The notes: generated from the sequence alone by a model not told the origin. A stretch of DNA of 64,000 nt from Roseiarcus sp963767245 (GCA_963767245.1 CAVYDG010000010.1:372001-436000); one strand, 5' to 3'; shown: positions 26,567 through 36,172, numbered from the stretch's first letter. Numbers and translations are program-made.

Positions 26567-26866
26567 CTACTGCGCTGGAGCTGTTCCGGCAGGCGGCGTC
26601 GCTGCTGGTTTCCCACCCGTTCGTCGCTCGTGGCGATGCTCCTGGCGGGCATGGCGTCGCTCATGCCGACCGCTTCGCCGCCCTTGCCGCCGTTGCATCC
26701 CGTGGGTCCCTGTGGCCGCAGCGGGCGCGGCGGCGGGTGCTGCAGCTTCCTGAGCTTCAGCCTCCAACGGCTCGATCGCCGACGATAGCGTGAAGCCTAG
26801 CGCCGCCCCGAGTCCAAGCAGAGAAAGCGCCTTTCGCCGCGAGATCATTTCGATTTCTTGTTTCAT
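26567..26866 (-). CDS. Small exported His/Arg-rich protein
   Basis: A 99-residue protein beginning MKQEIEMISRRKALSLLGLG, with SRRKA followed by a hydrophobic stretch that looks like a twin-arginine-type export signal ending near AEAQ. The mature part is Ala/Pro-rich, then rich in His, Arg and Gly (RRSGRHERRHARQEHRHERR), then Ala/Pro-rich again. Such basic His-rich tails could bind metal or acidic polymers. An AGGGAGGCC site precedes ATG 26866. Function unknown; it is similar in style to small exported proteins of Bradyrhizobium. Confidence 0.65.
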   Translation of the reverse strand: MKQEIEMISRRKALSLLGLGAALGFTLSSAIEPLEAEAQEAAAPAAAPAAATGTHGMQRRQGRRSGRHERRHARQEHRHERRTGGKPAATPPAGTAPAQ

Positions 26867-26898
26867 TTCTGGCCTCCCTGTCACCCACGATTGTCGAA

Positions 26899-27123
26899 CT
26901 AGCCTGGCGAAAAGTTGGACGCGATCATCTCAAGGTCCGAACGGAATGCACCCGCGATCGGCGGTCGACTGGAGACGCAGTCGGACGTCGACTTGAGTTT
27001 CCCGCGCCCCTCATCTCTGATCTCGCCGCCTGCAAGTGAAAGTGCGAAAAGTCCGAGGCTTGCGATTGTTGCGCCCGCCAATCCAACGACGAAAGTTCGG
27101 TTGAATTGACCGCGCGGGGTCAT
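26899..27123 (-). CDS. Small membrane-anchored hypothetical protein
   Basis: A 74-residue protein from ATG 27123, supported by GGGAGGCGG upstream. One hydrophobic segment, FVVGLAGATIASLGLFALSL, could be an anchor or uncleaved signal, followed by a polar tail with a single Cys. No family recognised. It is the first gene left of the palindromic sites at 27245-27284 and could be controlled by them. Confidence 0.5.
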   Translation of the reverse strand: MTPRGQFNRTFVVGLAGATIASLGLFALSLAGGEIRDEGRGKLKSTSDCVSSRPPIAGAFRSDLEMIASNFSPG

Positions 27124-27244
27124 CGGACCGCCTCCCTTCCCCTCAACGCCGCCAACCATGATTGAGGCGCCCACTTCGGATGAGGCGCGCGTAACGAGGA
27201 TGAGCGAGCGAGTGCGACGCTACGGAATGGGCAGCCGCATGTAA

Positions 27245-27284
27245 CCTCGTAGAATTACGAGGCAAGCCCTGAAAAATTACGAGG
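27245..27284. promoter_or_regulatory. Palindrome CCTCGTA-N4-TACGAGG plus third half-site
   Basis: CCTCGTA (27245-27251) and TACGAGG (27256-27262) form a perfect inverted repeat. TACGAGG recurs at 27278-27284, 22 bases on, which is two helical turns, and both copies are preceded by AAT. The site lies between the response regulator gene and the leftward envelope genes. LuxR/NarL-type regulators bind such dyads, so it is a candidate target of the adjacent regulator. Confidence 0.45.
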
Positions 27285-27328
27285 TTGGGCGTGTGGCGAA
27301 ATCAACCCACATGGCGACGGCGGCCATA

Positions 27329-27970
27329 TCAGATCGTCGCGATCCCATGCTTGATCGCGAAGTGAATGAGCTCAGCGCTGCTGTGAAGCCCGTTCATCTC
27401 CATGATTTGGTACTTGTGGAACTCGACAGTTCGCGCGGAAATCGCCAGGTCGCTGCCAATCTGCTTGGCCGAGAGCCCCTCTGCAAGCAGTCGCAGAATT
27501 TCTCTCTGGCGTGGCGTGAGCGCCTTCGCGCCTTCGCTCTCGCCTCGCGCGCCGCTCTCGGCTTCCTCCACCACCTGTTTCGTCAAGGAAGGGGTGATGA
27601 ACGTCTTCCCTTTCAAAGCTGCATGAATGGCCAGCACCAGTTCCTCCGGGGCCGAATGCTTGACCACAAAGCCGGAGGCGCCGCCTTCGAGCGCGCGGCG
27701 CGCATAGGCCGCGTTCTGATGCATCGTCAGGAACACGACCTTGATGTTCGGGTGGGACTTCCTCAGCCGAGCCAACGCCTCGAACCCGTTGAGGTTTGGC
27801 ATGGCGACATCCGCGACGATGACATCGGGACGCAGCCTTTCCGCCGCCTCAATCATGGCGCGTCCATCTTCAACAATTCCGACGAGCTCAAACTCATCCG
27901 GGAGGAGCGCCTTGAGGCCTTCGGCCATCATGCGATGGTCGTCAGCCAGCAACACCCGCGGTCGACTCAC
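27329..27970 (-). CDS. LuxR/NarL-family response regulator
   Basis: A 213-residue two-component regulator. The receiver has phospho-acceptor Asp in VIVADVAMPNLNGFEAL, the signalling Thr in VVFLTMHQ and the conserved Lys in GFVVKHSAPEE. The C-terminal LuxR helix-turn-helix is LTPRQREILRLLAEGL followed by AISARTVEFHKYQIM. The start overlaps the end of the histidine kinase gene by four bases, which makes them a translationally coupled pair. Targets are unknown; the palindrome just left of its stop is a candidate. Confidence 0.92.
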   Translation of the reverse strand: MSRPRVLLADDHRMMAEGLKALLPDEFELVGIVEDGRAMIEAAERLRPDVIVADVAMPNLNGFEALARLRKSHPNIKVVFLTMHQNAAYARRALEGGASGFVVKHSAPEELVLAIHAALKGKTFITPSLTKQVVEEAESGARGESEGAKALTPRQREILRLLAEGLSAKQIGSDLAISARTVEFHKYQIMEMNGLHSSAELIHFAIKHGIATI

Positions 27971-30117
27971 GGCGCGCCTCCTGGTTTCAATGGCGCTCGA
28001 GCCACAATGCTTGTCCCACCGCCCGGCGTACTGTTGATCAGGAGTTCGCCGTCGACCAGCGCGAGGCGTTGTCTCATTCCAGCAAGCCCGAGGCTTGGCC
28101 GACCTTGTTTTCGGGTTGGATCGAAACCGACGCCATTGTCCCGCACGGCAAGCTCAAGTCCGCCGCCGACCCCGCGAAGCGTAATCTCGACTGAGCTCGC
28201 GCCTGAATGGCGCGCGACGTTGCGAAGGGCCTCCTGCGCGACCCTGTACAAACAAAGGGACACGGCTTGAGTCGGCTGGCCGACATCGTCGGTAGTTCTG
28301 AAGCTCGTTGGAATTCCTTCTACGGCGCCGAATCGCGCGCACTCGGCCTTCAGCGCCTCGATCAATCCGAGGTCTTCGAGAATAGCGGGATGCAGCGCGT
28401 AGGAGAGCGCGTGCACGTCCTCACTAAGTTGGACCAAGTCGCGACGTATCGAGCGCATTGCCTGGCCGGCGATCGTATCGCTCAGTCCCTTCTCCTTAGA
28501 TCCCGCATCGATCGCGAGCAAAGCCAGCCGCTGGGTAACGTCATCGTGCAGCGCGTGCGCCAGCCGGGCGCGTTCATCCTCGTGAGCGGTGATCAGGCGA
28601 CCGTTCAGGTCGCGAGCTTCGTCCTCAGCGCGCCGACGCTCAGTGATGTCGATTGATATGGCGCGCAATTGCCTCGGCTTGCCATAGTAGTCAAATTCGA
28701 TCCGGCCCCGCGCGGCTATCCAACGCACGGTCGAATCCGGCGACATCACTCGATATTCGGCTTCGTACTGGCCGTCGCCTTCGAGCGCCCCGCGGACCGC
28801 CTGGCGCAGCGACGCGCGGTCGTCCGGGTGCACAACGTCGATGAAATCATCAAAATGGACGGGACGCGTCGAGTGCCAGTTCCCGGAACTCCAGTCGCTT
28901 TCGCTCGCCCGCACTTCGTCCCGCGGAATGTCCCACACCCAGAAGCGCAGCTTTGCGGCGATCGCCGCCAGGCCCATCCCCTCTTCGCTCGTCCGCAGCC
29001 GGGCAAGCGTACGCCGCAGCCGCATCCAGTTGAGCAGCAGACCAGCGATAAGGCTCGCCCCAAGCCCAGAGAGGCCCGCGGCTCCCAGGATGTACCACCT
29101 GTATTGCTCCCATAGTGTCGGCTCCCTGAAAATGATTGTGCTGCCGGGTGGAAGGTCCGCCTGCCGTATTCCCCATCGCCGCAACTCCCGCCAGTCGAAC
29201 TCAGGCTCGCCAAGTTTCTGCGCCGGGGTCCTGATATCGCCCGGCGACGTTCCGCCAAGGATCTGCGCGGCGACCTCTGCGGTCTTCCGGCTCAGCGTGT
29301 GAACAGAGAGGAGCGGCCCCCCCACAATGCCCTCGCCGAGCTGATAATCGAACCGTCCGAATATCGGTGCGTCAGCGACCGCATGCAGCCGGGCGAGAAC
29401 CTCCTTCTGTCTGTAGGGAACGCCCTGCGCGTCGATGACGAGGTCGCCGAAATAAATCGCGGAGGCGGGAGGCAGGGCGGCGACCCGCTTTTGGACCTCG
29501 CCGAACGATAAGTCATTCAAGAAAACAGACTTGACCCGGCCCTCGAACGGGCGGAGTGCAAGAAGAAATTCCTTCACCCAGAATTTTTCGATTGGCGCAT
29601 CGCCCATTATGACCGCGAGCGTTGTCGTGTTTGGCAGGGTTCGCAAAATGTTTTCAATGACCGCGGTGAGGTCGATCGAAACCGCGACCATCGTGTCGTT
29701 GGCGGTGAGCGTCGCGTCTTTTATCGCTCTCGCGTCAAGGGCGGCAAAAATAACGGGCGTCGAGGGAAAAAGATCTCGCCTGTGGCGCTGAATGAACCGC
29801 GCCGCAGGACCGATCATTGTCACGATCAAGTCAGGCGGATGGTCCGCGAAAATGGCTCGCAAATAGCTCACGAACGCTTCATCCTGCTCGCCGTCGGTGA
29901 AGCGCGCGATCTCGAGCGACACCTCGTAGCGGTCTATGGGATAAGGCGATTTCTCAGCCAGATCCGTGCGCAGATAGTCCGCGAACGTATCCTCGGCTTG
30001 AAAATTTGGGCCGAACGAGTGCAACAAAAGCACTCGCTTCGGCTCCGCAGCCGTTGCGTTCCCTGCCGTAAAAGCCAGCAGAGTGACTGCCATCCACGCG
30101 TTGCGCGCCCATCCCAT
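27967..30117 (-). CDS. Hybrid-sensor histidine kinase with periplasmic ABC-substrate-binding-like domain
   Basis: From ATG 30117 the protein has 716 residues: a signal segment (WMAVTLLAFTAGNATAAE), a periplasmic sensor resembling ABC-type substrate-binding proteins of the DUF534 class (RVLLLHSFGPNF, LIVTMIGPAARFI, AIYFGDLVIDAQG), a transmembrane helix (YILGAAGLSGLGASLIAGLL), a PAS domain, and a NarQ/DesK-type kinase core with phospho-acceptor His in LAHALHDDVTQRL and an ATPase domain (DNGVGFDP, GLAGMRQRL). The start is uncertain; no strong ribosome-binding site is seen, and a longer frame to 30363 is open. It pairs with the overlapping response regulator. Confidence 0.85.
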   Translation of the reverse strand: MGWARNAWMAVTLLAFTAGNATAAEPKRVLLLHSFGPNFQAEDTFADYLRTDLAEKSPYPIDRYEVSLEIARFTDGEQDEAFVSYLRAIFADHPPDLIVTMIGPAARFIQRHRRDLFPSTPVIFAALDARAIKDATLTANDTMVAVSIDLTAVIENILRTLPNTTTLAVIMGDAPIEKFWVKEFLLALRPFEGRVKSVFLNDLSFGEVQKRVAALPPASAIYFGDLVIDAQGVPYRQKEVLARLHAVADAPIFGRFDYQLGEGIVGGPLLSVHTLSRKTAEVAAQILGGTSPGDIRTPAQKLGEPEFDWRELRRWGIRQADLPPGSTIIFREPTLWEQYRWYILGAAGLSGLGASLIAGLLLNWMRLRRTLARLRTSEEGMGLAAIAAKLRFWVWDIPRDEVRASESDWSSGNWHSTRPVHFDDFIDVVHPDDRASLRQAVRGALEGDGQYEAEYRVMSPDSTVRWIAARGRIEFDYYGKPRQLRAISIDITERRRAEDEARDLNGRLITAHEDERARLAHALHDDVTQRLALLAIDAGSKEKGLSDTIAGQAMRSIRRDLVQLSEDVHALSYALHPAILEDLGLIEALKAECARFGAVEGIPTSFRTTDDVGQPTQAVSLCLYRVAQEALRNVARHSGASSVEITLRGVGGGLELAVRDNGVGFDPTRKQGRPSLGLAGMRQRLALVDGELLINSTPGGGTSIVARAPLKPGGAP

Positions 30118-30408
30118 GGGATACCCGGGCCATCGACACCATTCGCCCGTAATCATCGGGACTATGATCGCATCAGTACCGGAGACCCAGGCGCCGTTGT
30201 CAAGCAACATGCGGATCAGTGATTCAGCGAAGGGCGTCGCAACAAGACAGTTTGTCGGCCGCCGGGCTGCATCTTCTCGCTCGGCGCGCGCCCAGTAATT
30301 TTTCATCCCAAGAGCTAGTAAATTTTCGAGGTCATGTTGACCCGTTCTGGGTCCAAGGTTCACTCAAAAAGTCGGGACGCTCCCGGGCGGCGAACGCGAA
30401 ATGAAGAG

Positions 30409-30792
30409 ATGCCTGCAAAAGAGAGAGGTTGTGCGCTTTTGGCAGATCGGCATCTTGGCTTGATGGAAGGCGTACGCGGCCTCCTTGAAACAGAGTTTGA
30501 GGCGGTTGTGGTGGTGGGGGATGAAGTCTCGCTGTTCGAAAGCGTGCGTCAGCTCCATGTCGCTATGGCCGTGGTCGATCTCTCGCTACGACGCGGAGAC
30601 AGTCTGGGATTGGTTCGACGAATTCGGAGTCATTTCCCGCAGCTGAAGCTGATCGCTCTCAGCGTGCACGAGGAAAAGAATGCGGAGTTCGCGGCAATTG
30701 AAGCGGGAGCGAACGGATTTGTCCTCAAACGATCCATCGCAACGGATCTGCTCCCCACCATCGACGCCGTGCTTGCCGGAAGCGCAACGTGA
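30409..30792 (+). CDS. Single-domain response regulator (receiver only)
   Basis: A 127-residue receiver domain with no output domain. The acidic pocket is in LLADRHLGLMEG, the phospho-acceptor Asp in VVDLSLRRGDSL, the Ser/Thr switch is LSVHEE, and Lys is in GFVLKRSI. It is divergent from the kinase gene. Similarity of its C-terminal part to NarL-type receivers suggests descent from such a regulator by loss of the DNA-binding domain. It could be a phosphate sink or competing partner for the adjacent kinase. ATG 30409 is preferred because a conserved N-terminus starts there. Confidence 0.8.
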   Translation: MPAKERGCALLADRHLGLMEGVRGLLETEFEAVVVVGDEVSLFESVRQLHVAMAVVDLSLRRGDSLGLVRRIRSHFPQLKLIALSVHEEKNAEFAAIEAGANGFVLKRSIATDLLPTIDAVLAGSAT

Positions 30793-31172
30793 CATTTCCA
30801 AAAGCGGATACGCGCCGTCAAACAGGCGCAGCGTCGGGTGATTTGGGGCCGATGATCGCGGCCAATCTGCCTGAGCTTTGACTGCTGGGCTCTCGACGGG
30901 GTCTATTCAAACATTGAGCGCCGAAAGGTCTCCTTGTTTTGGGCAGTCGAGGCGGGAGGGTAAGCCTTCGACGCGCTCGCGGCGAGTGCTTACTCAGGGC
31001 CCTACTGGTGCGGCAAGCCTCTTTTTGCTGGCCGGCGCGTCAACCTTATGATGCATCGGAATTCGTGCAGCGGCGGCGCACGCCTCTCAGCGCCAGTCCC
31101 ATCGATCGCGACAGAACCCGGCGGGCGATACGACGGCAATGGTTCCGAGATGAGCTTGGATAGGAGGACGAG
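30793..31172. other. Intergenic region between receiver gene and DUF502 gene
   Basis: About 380 bases with no supported gene. A GGAGGACGAG ribosome-binding site at its right end serves the ATG at 31173. Short frames here have no recognisable motifs. No clear terminator hairpin with a T tract was seen after the receiver gene. Confidence 0.5.
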
Positions 31173-31786
31173 ATGAAAGCCATCTCTCATTTTCTTCGGA
31201 TTACCGTCCTCGGCGGCGTCCTGTTTCTAACGCCGATTGTGGTGCTGGTTTTCATCCTGGACAAGGCGTTCGACTTCGCGCGTCGCGCCTTGAAGCCGGT
31301 CGCGGCGATCATTCCGGACAGATTGGTTTCGGGCGCCCCACGGAAGCGCTATTGGCGATCGCCCTCATTGTGATCTTGTGTTTCCTTTCCGGTCTGTTTG
31401 CCCGGACCCGGCTGGCGCAAGGAATTGTGGCCGAGTTGGAGTCTTCCGTGCTCTCAAAGGTTCCTGCCTATGAGTACTTGAAACAGGCAGGCGCGAGCGT
31501 GATGGGACTCGGCGAAATGGCCGATCATCCGGTCGTGCTTGCGCGACTGGGCGGCGCGTGGCGGATCGGTGTCCAGACGGATGTGGTCGGCGGCGGCCTG
31601 GTCGCGGTCTTCGTCCCCAATTCTCCGAACCCGATGTCGGGTTCGGTCTTTCTCGTCGCCGCCGACAGCATCCGCCCAGCCGGCGTCCCGCTCGGCGCGG
31701 CTATTGCTTGCCTAAGGCGGTGCGGCGCCGGCTCGGAAGTCTTTCAAAGTGAGTTCACGCCCAACGCGCCGCAAGCCGGAGAGTGA
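31173..31786 (+). pseudogene. DUF502-family membrane protein, frameshifted
   Basis: The first frame encodes the DUF502 beginning: ISHFLRITVLGGVLFLTPIV then DKAFDFARRALKPVAAIIPD, up to about 31340. The continuation, TEALLAIALIVILCFLSGLF, then TRLAQGIVAELESSVLSKVP and AYEYLKQAGASVMG, is one base out of register and runs to 31786. Together they give the usual length of about 205 residues with two membrane spans and the typical C-terminal domain. One indel near 31340-31350 (run GCGCCCCACGG) breaks the frame. It could be a real mutation or an assembly error, because the rest is well conserved. Confidence 0.7.
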
Positions 31787-31928
31787 CGAAGCTTGCCGGT
31801 CCGAGTCGGCAAGCCTCCACATTCCGCATTGATATGATCACGCTCACGTCGCCGCGACCCGATCCGCCCTCGGCTTCGAGCGGCCTAACGCCCGGCAAAG
31901 TTTCCGCCCGCGCGGCCAGCGGCCTGCT

Positions 31929-32588
31929 CTAGCTCTCCGTGGGCCGGCCAAAACTGCTCGCCAGGATCTGGATGCTGAGCAGCAGGACCCAAAGCGGAAA
32001 GAGCGCGAAGCTCCAGCGCAGGAAAGGACTGCCCAGCAGCAGCAAGACCGCGAGCAGATAGCCGAGCGCAGCCAGCCAGCGAGGTGCGAAATGGGTCCAC
32101 ATCGCTACCGTCGAGGTGGAAATCATGAATACGCCGGCCATCCTGACCATGTAGACGTTGACAAGGTTGTACGAAACGGCCCTCGCAAAACGAAACACCG
32201 CCGAATCGAACGCACCGGGATCGTCTTTGAACGCGACCAGCATGGCGCCAACGACCGCCGCGGCTACGAACAACATGCCTAGGAACAGGAGGCCGCTGCC
32301 CAAGAATACGGTCGCGAAGAAGCGGTCCTCCCGCTCCCCGAGCCGGTCTCTGACGACGCCGATGAACCACAGAAAGGCAATCCCCGCGAAGGGGATGAGG
32401 TTGAGCGCTAGCGTGACCTCGGCAGTGTTGGCAGCGAGCCACCCGCCCGACGCCTGCGGATCGGCGGGAATCGCGCCCCACAGCAATCCGAAGCTCGTTA
32501 GGGTCAGCAGCGAAAAAACGACGCCGGCGACCGCGGCGGCCCTGGGGGTTTTCAATCCCGCATCGGTGAGACCGTCGGCTTGACTCAT
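31929..32588 (-). CDS. Six-span membrane protein, function unknown
   Basis: A 219-residue hydrophobic protein with about six membrane segments, for example VAGVVFSLLTLTSFGLLWGA, LGSGLLFLGMLFVAAAVVGA and WLAALGYLLAVLLLLGS. ATG 32588 has an AAAGAGCAAAG site. I do not recognise a named family with certainty. It is convergent with the DUF502 gene and divergent from the DUF2254 gene, so it is probably a single-gene unit. Confidence 0.75.
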   Translation of the reverse strand: MSQADGLTDAGLKTPRAAAVAGVVFSLLTLTSFGLLWGAIPADPQASGGWLAANTAEVTLALNLIPFAGIAFLWFIGVVRDRLGEREDRFFATVFLGSGLLFLGMLFVAAAVVGAMLVAFKDDPGAFDSAVFRFARAVSYNLVNVYMVRMAGVFMISTSTVAMWTHFAPRWLAALGYLLAVLLLLGSPFLRWSFALFPLWVLLLSIQILASSFGRPTES

Positions 32589-32824
32589 TTTCTTTGCTCT
32601 TTCGGCTATCTGTCGAACCGGCCAATAGGCGACCCTAGCAGCATCACCTTGGGTCCGCCCAGAATTGTCCTTCGCTCCTCGGGTCCGTGTGGGGCTTTGA
32701 TCGCGCAAACCGCCGAGCCAAGACCGCTTGACCCTTGCGACTTCTCGCGATCGATCCAATAGACTGCGAGGATCGCCCGGGAAATCGGCGACGGTCAAAG
32801 CCACGACGGACGGGTGGGCCCGCA

Positions 32825-34096
32825 ATGCAGCCATGGTTCATTCCGATGTTCTACGTTTGCGGGGCTGTGCTCGGAGGGCTCGCGCTGCCACGATTCGAGC
32901 AGGCTTATCTCTCAAGCTACAGCCTTGCCCTTTCGGTGGCCTCGGCCCAGGCCCTGCTCTCCGCCGCTGCTTCGGGCATGATGGCGCTGACTGGGATCGT
33001 CTTCGCCATGGCCTTCGTGATGGTGCAATTCAGCGCGATCGCGTATTCCCCGCGGCTCGTGCTCTGGTTCGCGCGCGACCGCATGCTGTTTCATGCGCTG
33101 GGCGTATTCACGGCAACGTTCGTCTACGCCCTGTTCACGCTCGCCTGGGTGGACCGAGGCGGGTCGGCGAAGGTCCCGTTGTTCTCAACGCTTCTCGTGG
33201 GAATCATGATTATCGTCAGCATGCTCATGTTTGCGCGGCTGATGCAGCGCCTCGGCGACCTTCAGATCGGAAACGTGCTTCACCTGGTCGGCGACCGGGG
33301 ACGCGCCGTGATCGCCGAGATGTTCCGGTGCCTGGACGGAGCCTCCGCCGCCACGCGCCGTCCTGAAAGCGCGGCGGCCTACCGGAGGCTCGGTCCCGCA
33401 ACCCAGACATTGCAGTATCTTGGTAAGCCCCGCACAATCGCCAAGCTCGATGTCGATTCTCTTGTCGTCCTAGCGCGAAACGCGGGCGGAACCATCGTGA
33501 TGACGTGCGCGGTCGGCGATACGCTGATTGAGGGTGCGGCTCTTCTCCATGTTCATGGCTCAGGCGCGCCGCTACCGGAGGACGCGCTCAGACGCGCCGT
33601 TCGTCTCGAGCGCGAACGAACTTTCGAGCAGGACCCGAAATACCCAATCCGCCTTCTCGTGGATATCGCCATCAAGGCGCTATCGCCGGCGATCAACGAT
33701 CCAACGACGGCGGTCCAGACCATCGATCAGCTCGAGGATCTCCTGCGCCGTCTCGGCGCGGCCGAACTGGACGCCGGCGACGTCGTTGACGAGAACGGGG
33801 CTCTCCGACTGGTCGTCCCGACCCCAACGTGGGAGGACTACCTGACCCTCGCGTTCGACGAGATCCGGCACTTCGGCTCGAGTTCCGTTCAAGTGATGCG
33901 GCGGATGAGGTCCGCCCTGGTCGGACTCGCGGCCTCGCTGCCTAGCCAAGAACGGGTCGAGGCAGTGCGACGATATGTCGAGCACCTCGACCGTGACATT
34001 GAAGCCTCGCCGTTCGACGCCGATGACAAGAGGATGGCGCGCCAGGAAGACCGGCAGGGGATCGGGTTGTCTCGGCGGCATTCGGACACAAGCTGA
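32825..34096 (+). CDS. DUF2254-family membrane protein
   Basis: A 423-residue protein with four N-terminal membrane spans (FYVCGAVLGGLALPRFEQAY, LLSAAASGMMALTGIVFAMA) and a long soluble C-terminal part, with conserved SPRLVLWFARD, FVYALFTLAWVD and LLVDIAIKALSPAINDPTTA. That last motif is characteristic of DUF2254. Function is unknown; related proteins are inner-membrane proteins of environmental bacteria. ATG 32825 is chosen because the first membrane span starts there. The frame is intact, unlike its neighbours on either side. Confidence 0.85.
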   Translation: MQPWFIPMFYVCGAVLGGLALPRFEQAYLSSYSLALSVASAQALLSAAASGMMALTGIVFAMAFVMVQFSAIAYSPRLVLWFARDRMLFHALGVFTATFVYALFTLAWVDRGGSAKVPLFSTLLVGIMIIVSMLMFARLMQRLGDLQIGNVLHLVGDRGRAVIAEMFRCLDGASAATRRPESAAAYRRLGPATQTLQYLGKPRTIAKLDVDSLVVLARNAGGTIVMTCAVGDTLIEGAALLHVHGSGAPLPEDALRRAVRLERERTFEQDPKYPIRLLVDIAIKALSPAINDPTTAVQTIDQLEDLLRRLGAAELDAGDVVDENGALRLVVPTPTWEDYLTLAFDEIRHFGSSSVQVMRRMRSALVGLAASLPSQERVEAVRRYVEHLDRDIEASPFDADDKRMARQEDRQGIGLSRRHSDTS

Positions 34097-34120
34097 GCAG
34101 ACGATGGCGCAGCTGCGGGT

Positions 34121-34606
34121 TCATTTGGGCTCCCACTCCTGGGCCAACCGTTTCGCCTCGGCGATCTGCGCAGGCGTCATTTTGGCAGCCACTTCATTGC
34201 GAAGTTTGACCGCCATGGAGAGCGATGGCGCGCGCGAGACGGCGAGGTTGAGCCACATGCGGGCCAGGACCGCGTCCGTGGGCACCCCATAGCCGTGTTC
34301 ATACATCAGACCAAGGTGAGCCTGCGCCAAAGCGTTCCCTTGGTCTGCCGCCTTGCGATACCACTGGGCCGCCCGCGCAGCATCCTGCTGCACGCCATGG
34401 CCGCCCCAGAAATATATCGATGCGAGCCAATTCTGCGCCGGGGCGTTTCCGCTATCAGCCAGGGGACGCAAGAGCCGCGTTGCATTGGCGTAGTCGTGTT
34501 TAAAGTATGCGGCTTCGCCGTCCTAGAGCTGCCCGGCCGCTGCAAATGCGAACGTACCGACCGCGAGAAGCCCACCTGCCAAGATCGTTCTAGTGTTCCG
34601 CTTCAG
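34121..34606 (-). pseudogene. Sel1-repeat secreted protein with in-frame amber stop
   Basis: The distal frame encodes Sel1-like repeats: PLADSGNAPAQNWLASIYF and KAADQGNALAQAHLGLMYEH then GYGVPTDAVLARMWLNLA. Reading upstream in the same frame gives DGEAAYFKHDYANATRLL, a TAG codon at 34523-34525, and then a good signal peptide, LKRNTRTILAGGLLAVGTFA followed by FAAAGQL. A single nonsense codon therefore separates the export signal from the repeats. Restoring it would give a protein of about 162 residues. No clear ATG precedes the signal (a CTG is at the expected place), a second sign of decay. Confidence 0.65.
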
Positions 34607-34768
34607 CAGGCGCCGACAGTGCAGCCGGCAAATGCAAAGGCCAATCCAGCCAGACCGGATGAAGTTACGATGTTCGCCCAGATTCGCGGGGAAAAACCAG
34701 AAGAACGGAGGCTGTCCGTTGCGGGAGGCCCCGCCCCCGACGCGGCCTGTCGAATCGTTGCGGCCATC

Positions 34769-36172
34769 TCAATCCTCGGAAGCGACCGGGATCCGGCCCT
34801 CCCGGATCCCTTTGACGAAGCCGCGATAGTCGCGAAGGTTCTGGTCGGCGTATTCAACCGCGAACTCGCACACCGCCTCATCGAACGTCGTATTGGAGCC
34901 CATGTAGCCGGCGATCCTCGCCGGGTCGCCGGACCGCGCATGCGCCCGCGCAAGCGCCCAGGCGCAGAGCTTGCCAAATTCCTTCAAAGTCGCGAGGTCC
35001 CAGTCTTCCAGGATCGCTGAGATCTTCGCATCCCGAAGCTGGCGAAAGTAGTAGTCGCGACCATTCAGCCCTCGCGTCCAGCCGAGGAAAATGTCGCTTG
35101 CTGACTGCATGAGACGCTGCCCGACCACCACCCGCTCGCCCTGGTTCTTATGGACGGAGCTTCCGGCATAAGGCTCAAGCACCGACTTTCGCGCCTCCTT
35201 AACCTGCAGGAAGATTGGGTCGTTGTCGGCCGCCATGAACAGCCCGAGCGCGCAATAGGTGCCGACACTGCCTACGCCGACGACCTTAATCGCAAAGTCA
35301 AACAGCCGGAAGCGGTCAAACAGCGTTCGAACGTGCTCGGGCAACGATTTGCGATAGCGTTTGAGCGCGTCGGCGTATCCCGACGTTAGGCCAGGGGCCT
35401 GCTCGTCCGTTGGGTGGAAGATCAGCGGCGGCACGTCCTTGATCCTTGGCGCCGAGCCGTAGTGCTCGACGAGCTTGGGGAACAGGCTTTCCGGCAGGCT
35501 TTTCCGGCGCGCCTGCTCGAACTCTCTGCCTTACGCGCTCGACCTCGGCTCCGGACGGCAGAACCTTGAGAACGCGCTCGAGATCGATGCGATCGTACCA
35601 CACATCCAGTGCGCGCATCGAAGCGTAATCAGCCATTCGTTCACGGTAGGAGCACACGCACTCCGTCGCCGCCCTCGCCGCGTCGCTGTCGAGGAGGTCG
35701 AGATGGCGCGCGGCGATGACGATGCTGGCCGCAAGTCGCTTGACGTCCCACTCCCAGGGAGCGGGCAGGGTTTCGTCGAAATCGTTGATGTCGAAAAGGA
35801 TGTTGCGCTCCGGCGTGGCGAAGCCGCCGAAATTCATGAGGTGGGCGTCGCCGCAGGCCTGCACCCGAAGTCCTGACCTTGGGGTCGACGCCGATCAGCC
35901 GCCATAACCGCAGCCGCGCCGCGATAGAAGGCGAAGGGCGATTGGGCCATGCGCGCGAAGCGGATCGGGATCAGCGCCGAGATTCGCCCTTCGTTGGACT
36001 CGCGCAGAAGTTCGATCGGATCGCGCCGATTCTTGGGCGGCTTCCAGCCGCCATGTGCGGCGCGCGGCGTCGCATTGCGCAGCGCCTTGCCTGTGGCGCG
36101 CCGCTCGTCAGCGGACACGTACGCGCGGGGAAGATCTCTCGTCGGTTCGTGTCTTGTGTTCGTTTTGCGCAT
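34769..36172 (-). pseudogene. DUF2252-family protein, two frameshifts
   Basis: Three frames read in order give one DUF2252 protein. From ATG 36172: HGGWKPPKNRRDPIELLRES then RFARMAQSPFAFYRGAAAVM. After a shift near 35880: QACGDAHLMNFGGFATPERN then FDINDFDETLPAPWEWDVKR. After a second shift near 35515: ARRKSLPESLFPKLVEHYGS then IKDVPPLIFHPTDEQAPGL and on to the stop at 34769. DUF2252 proteins of about 450 residues resemble aminoglycoside-phosphotransferase-like kinases; the function is unknown. The fragments are otherwise complete, so the damage is recent or due to sequencing error. Confidence 0.75.
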
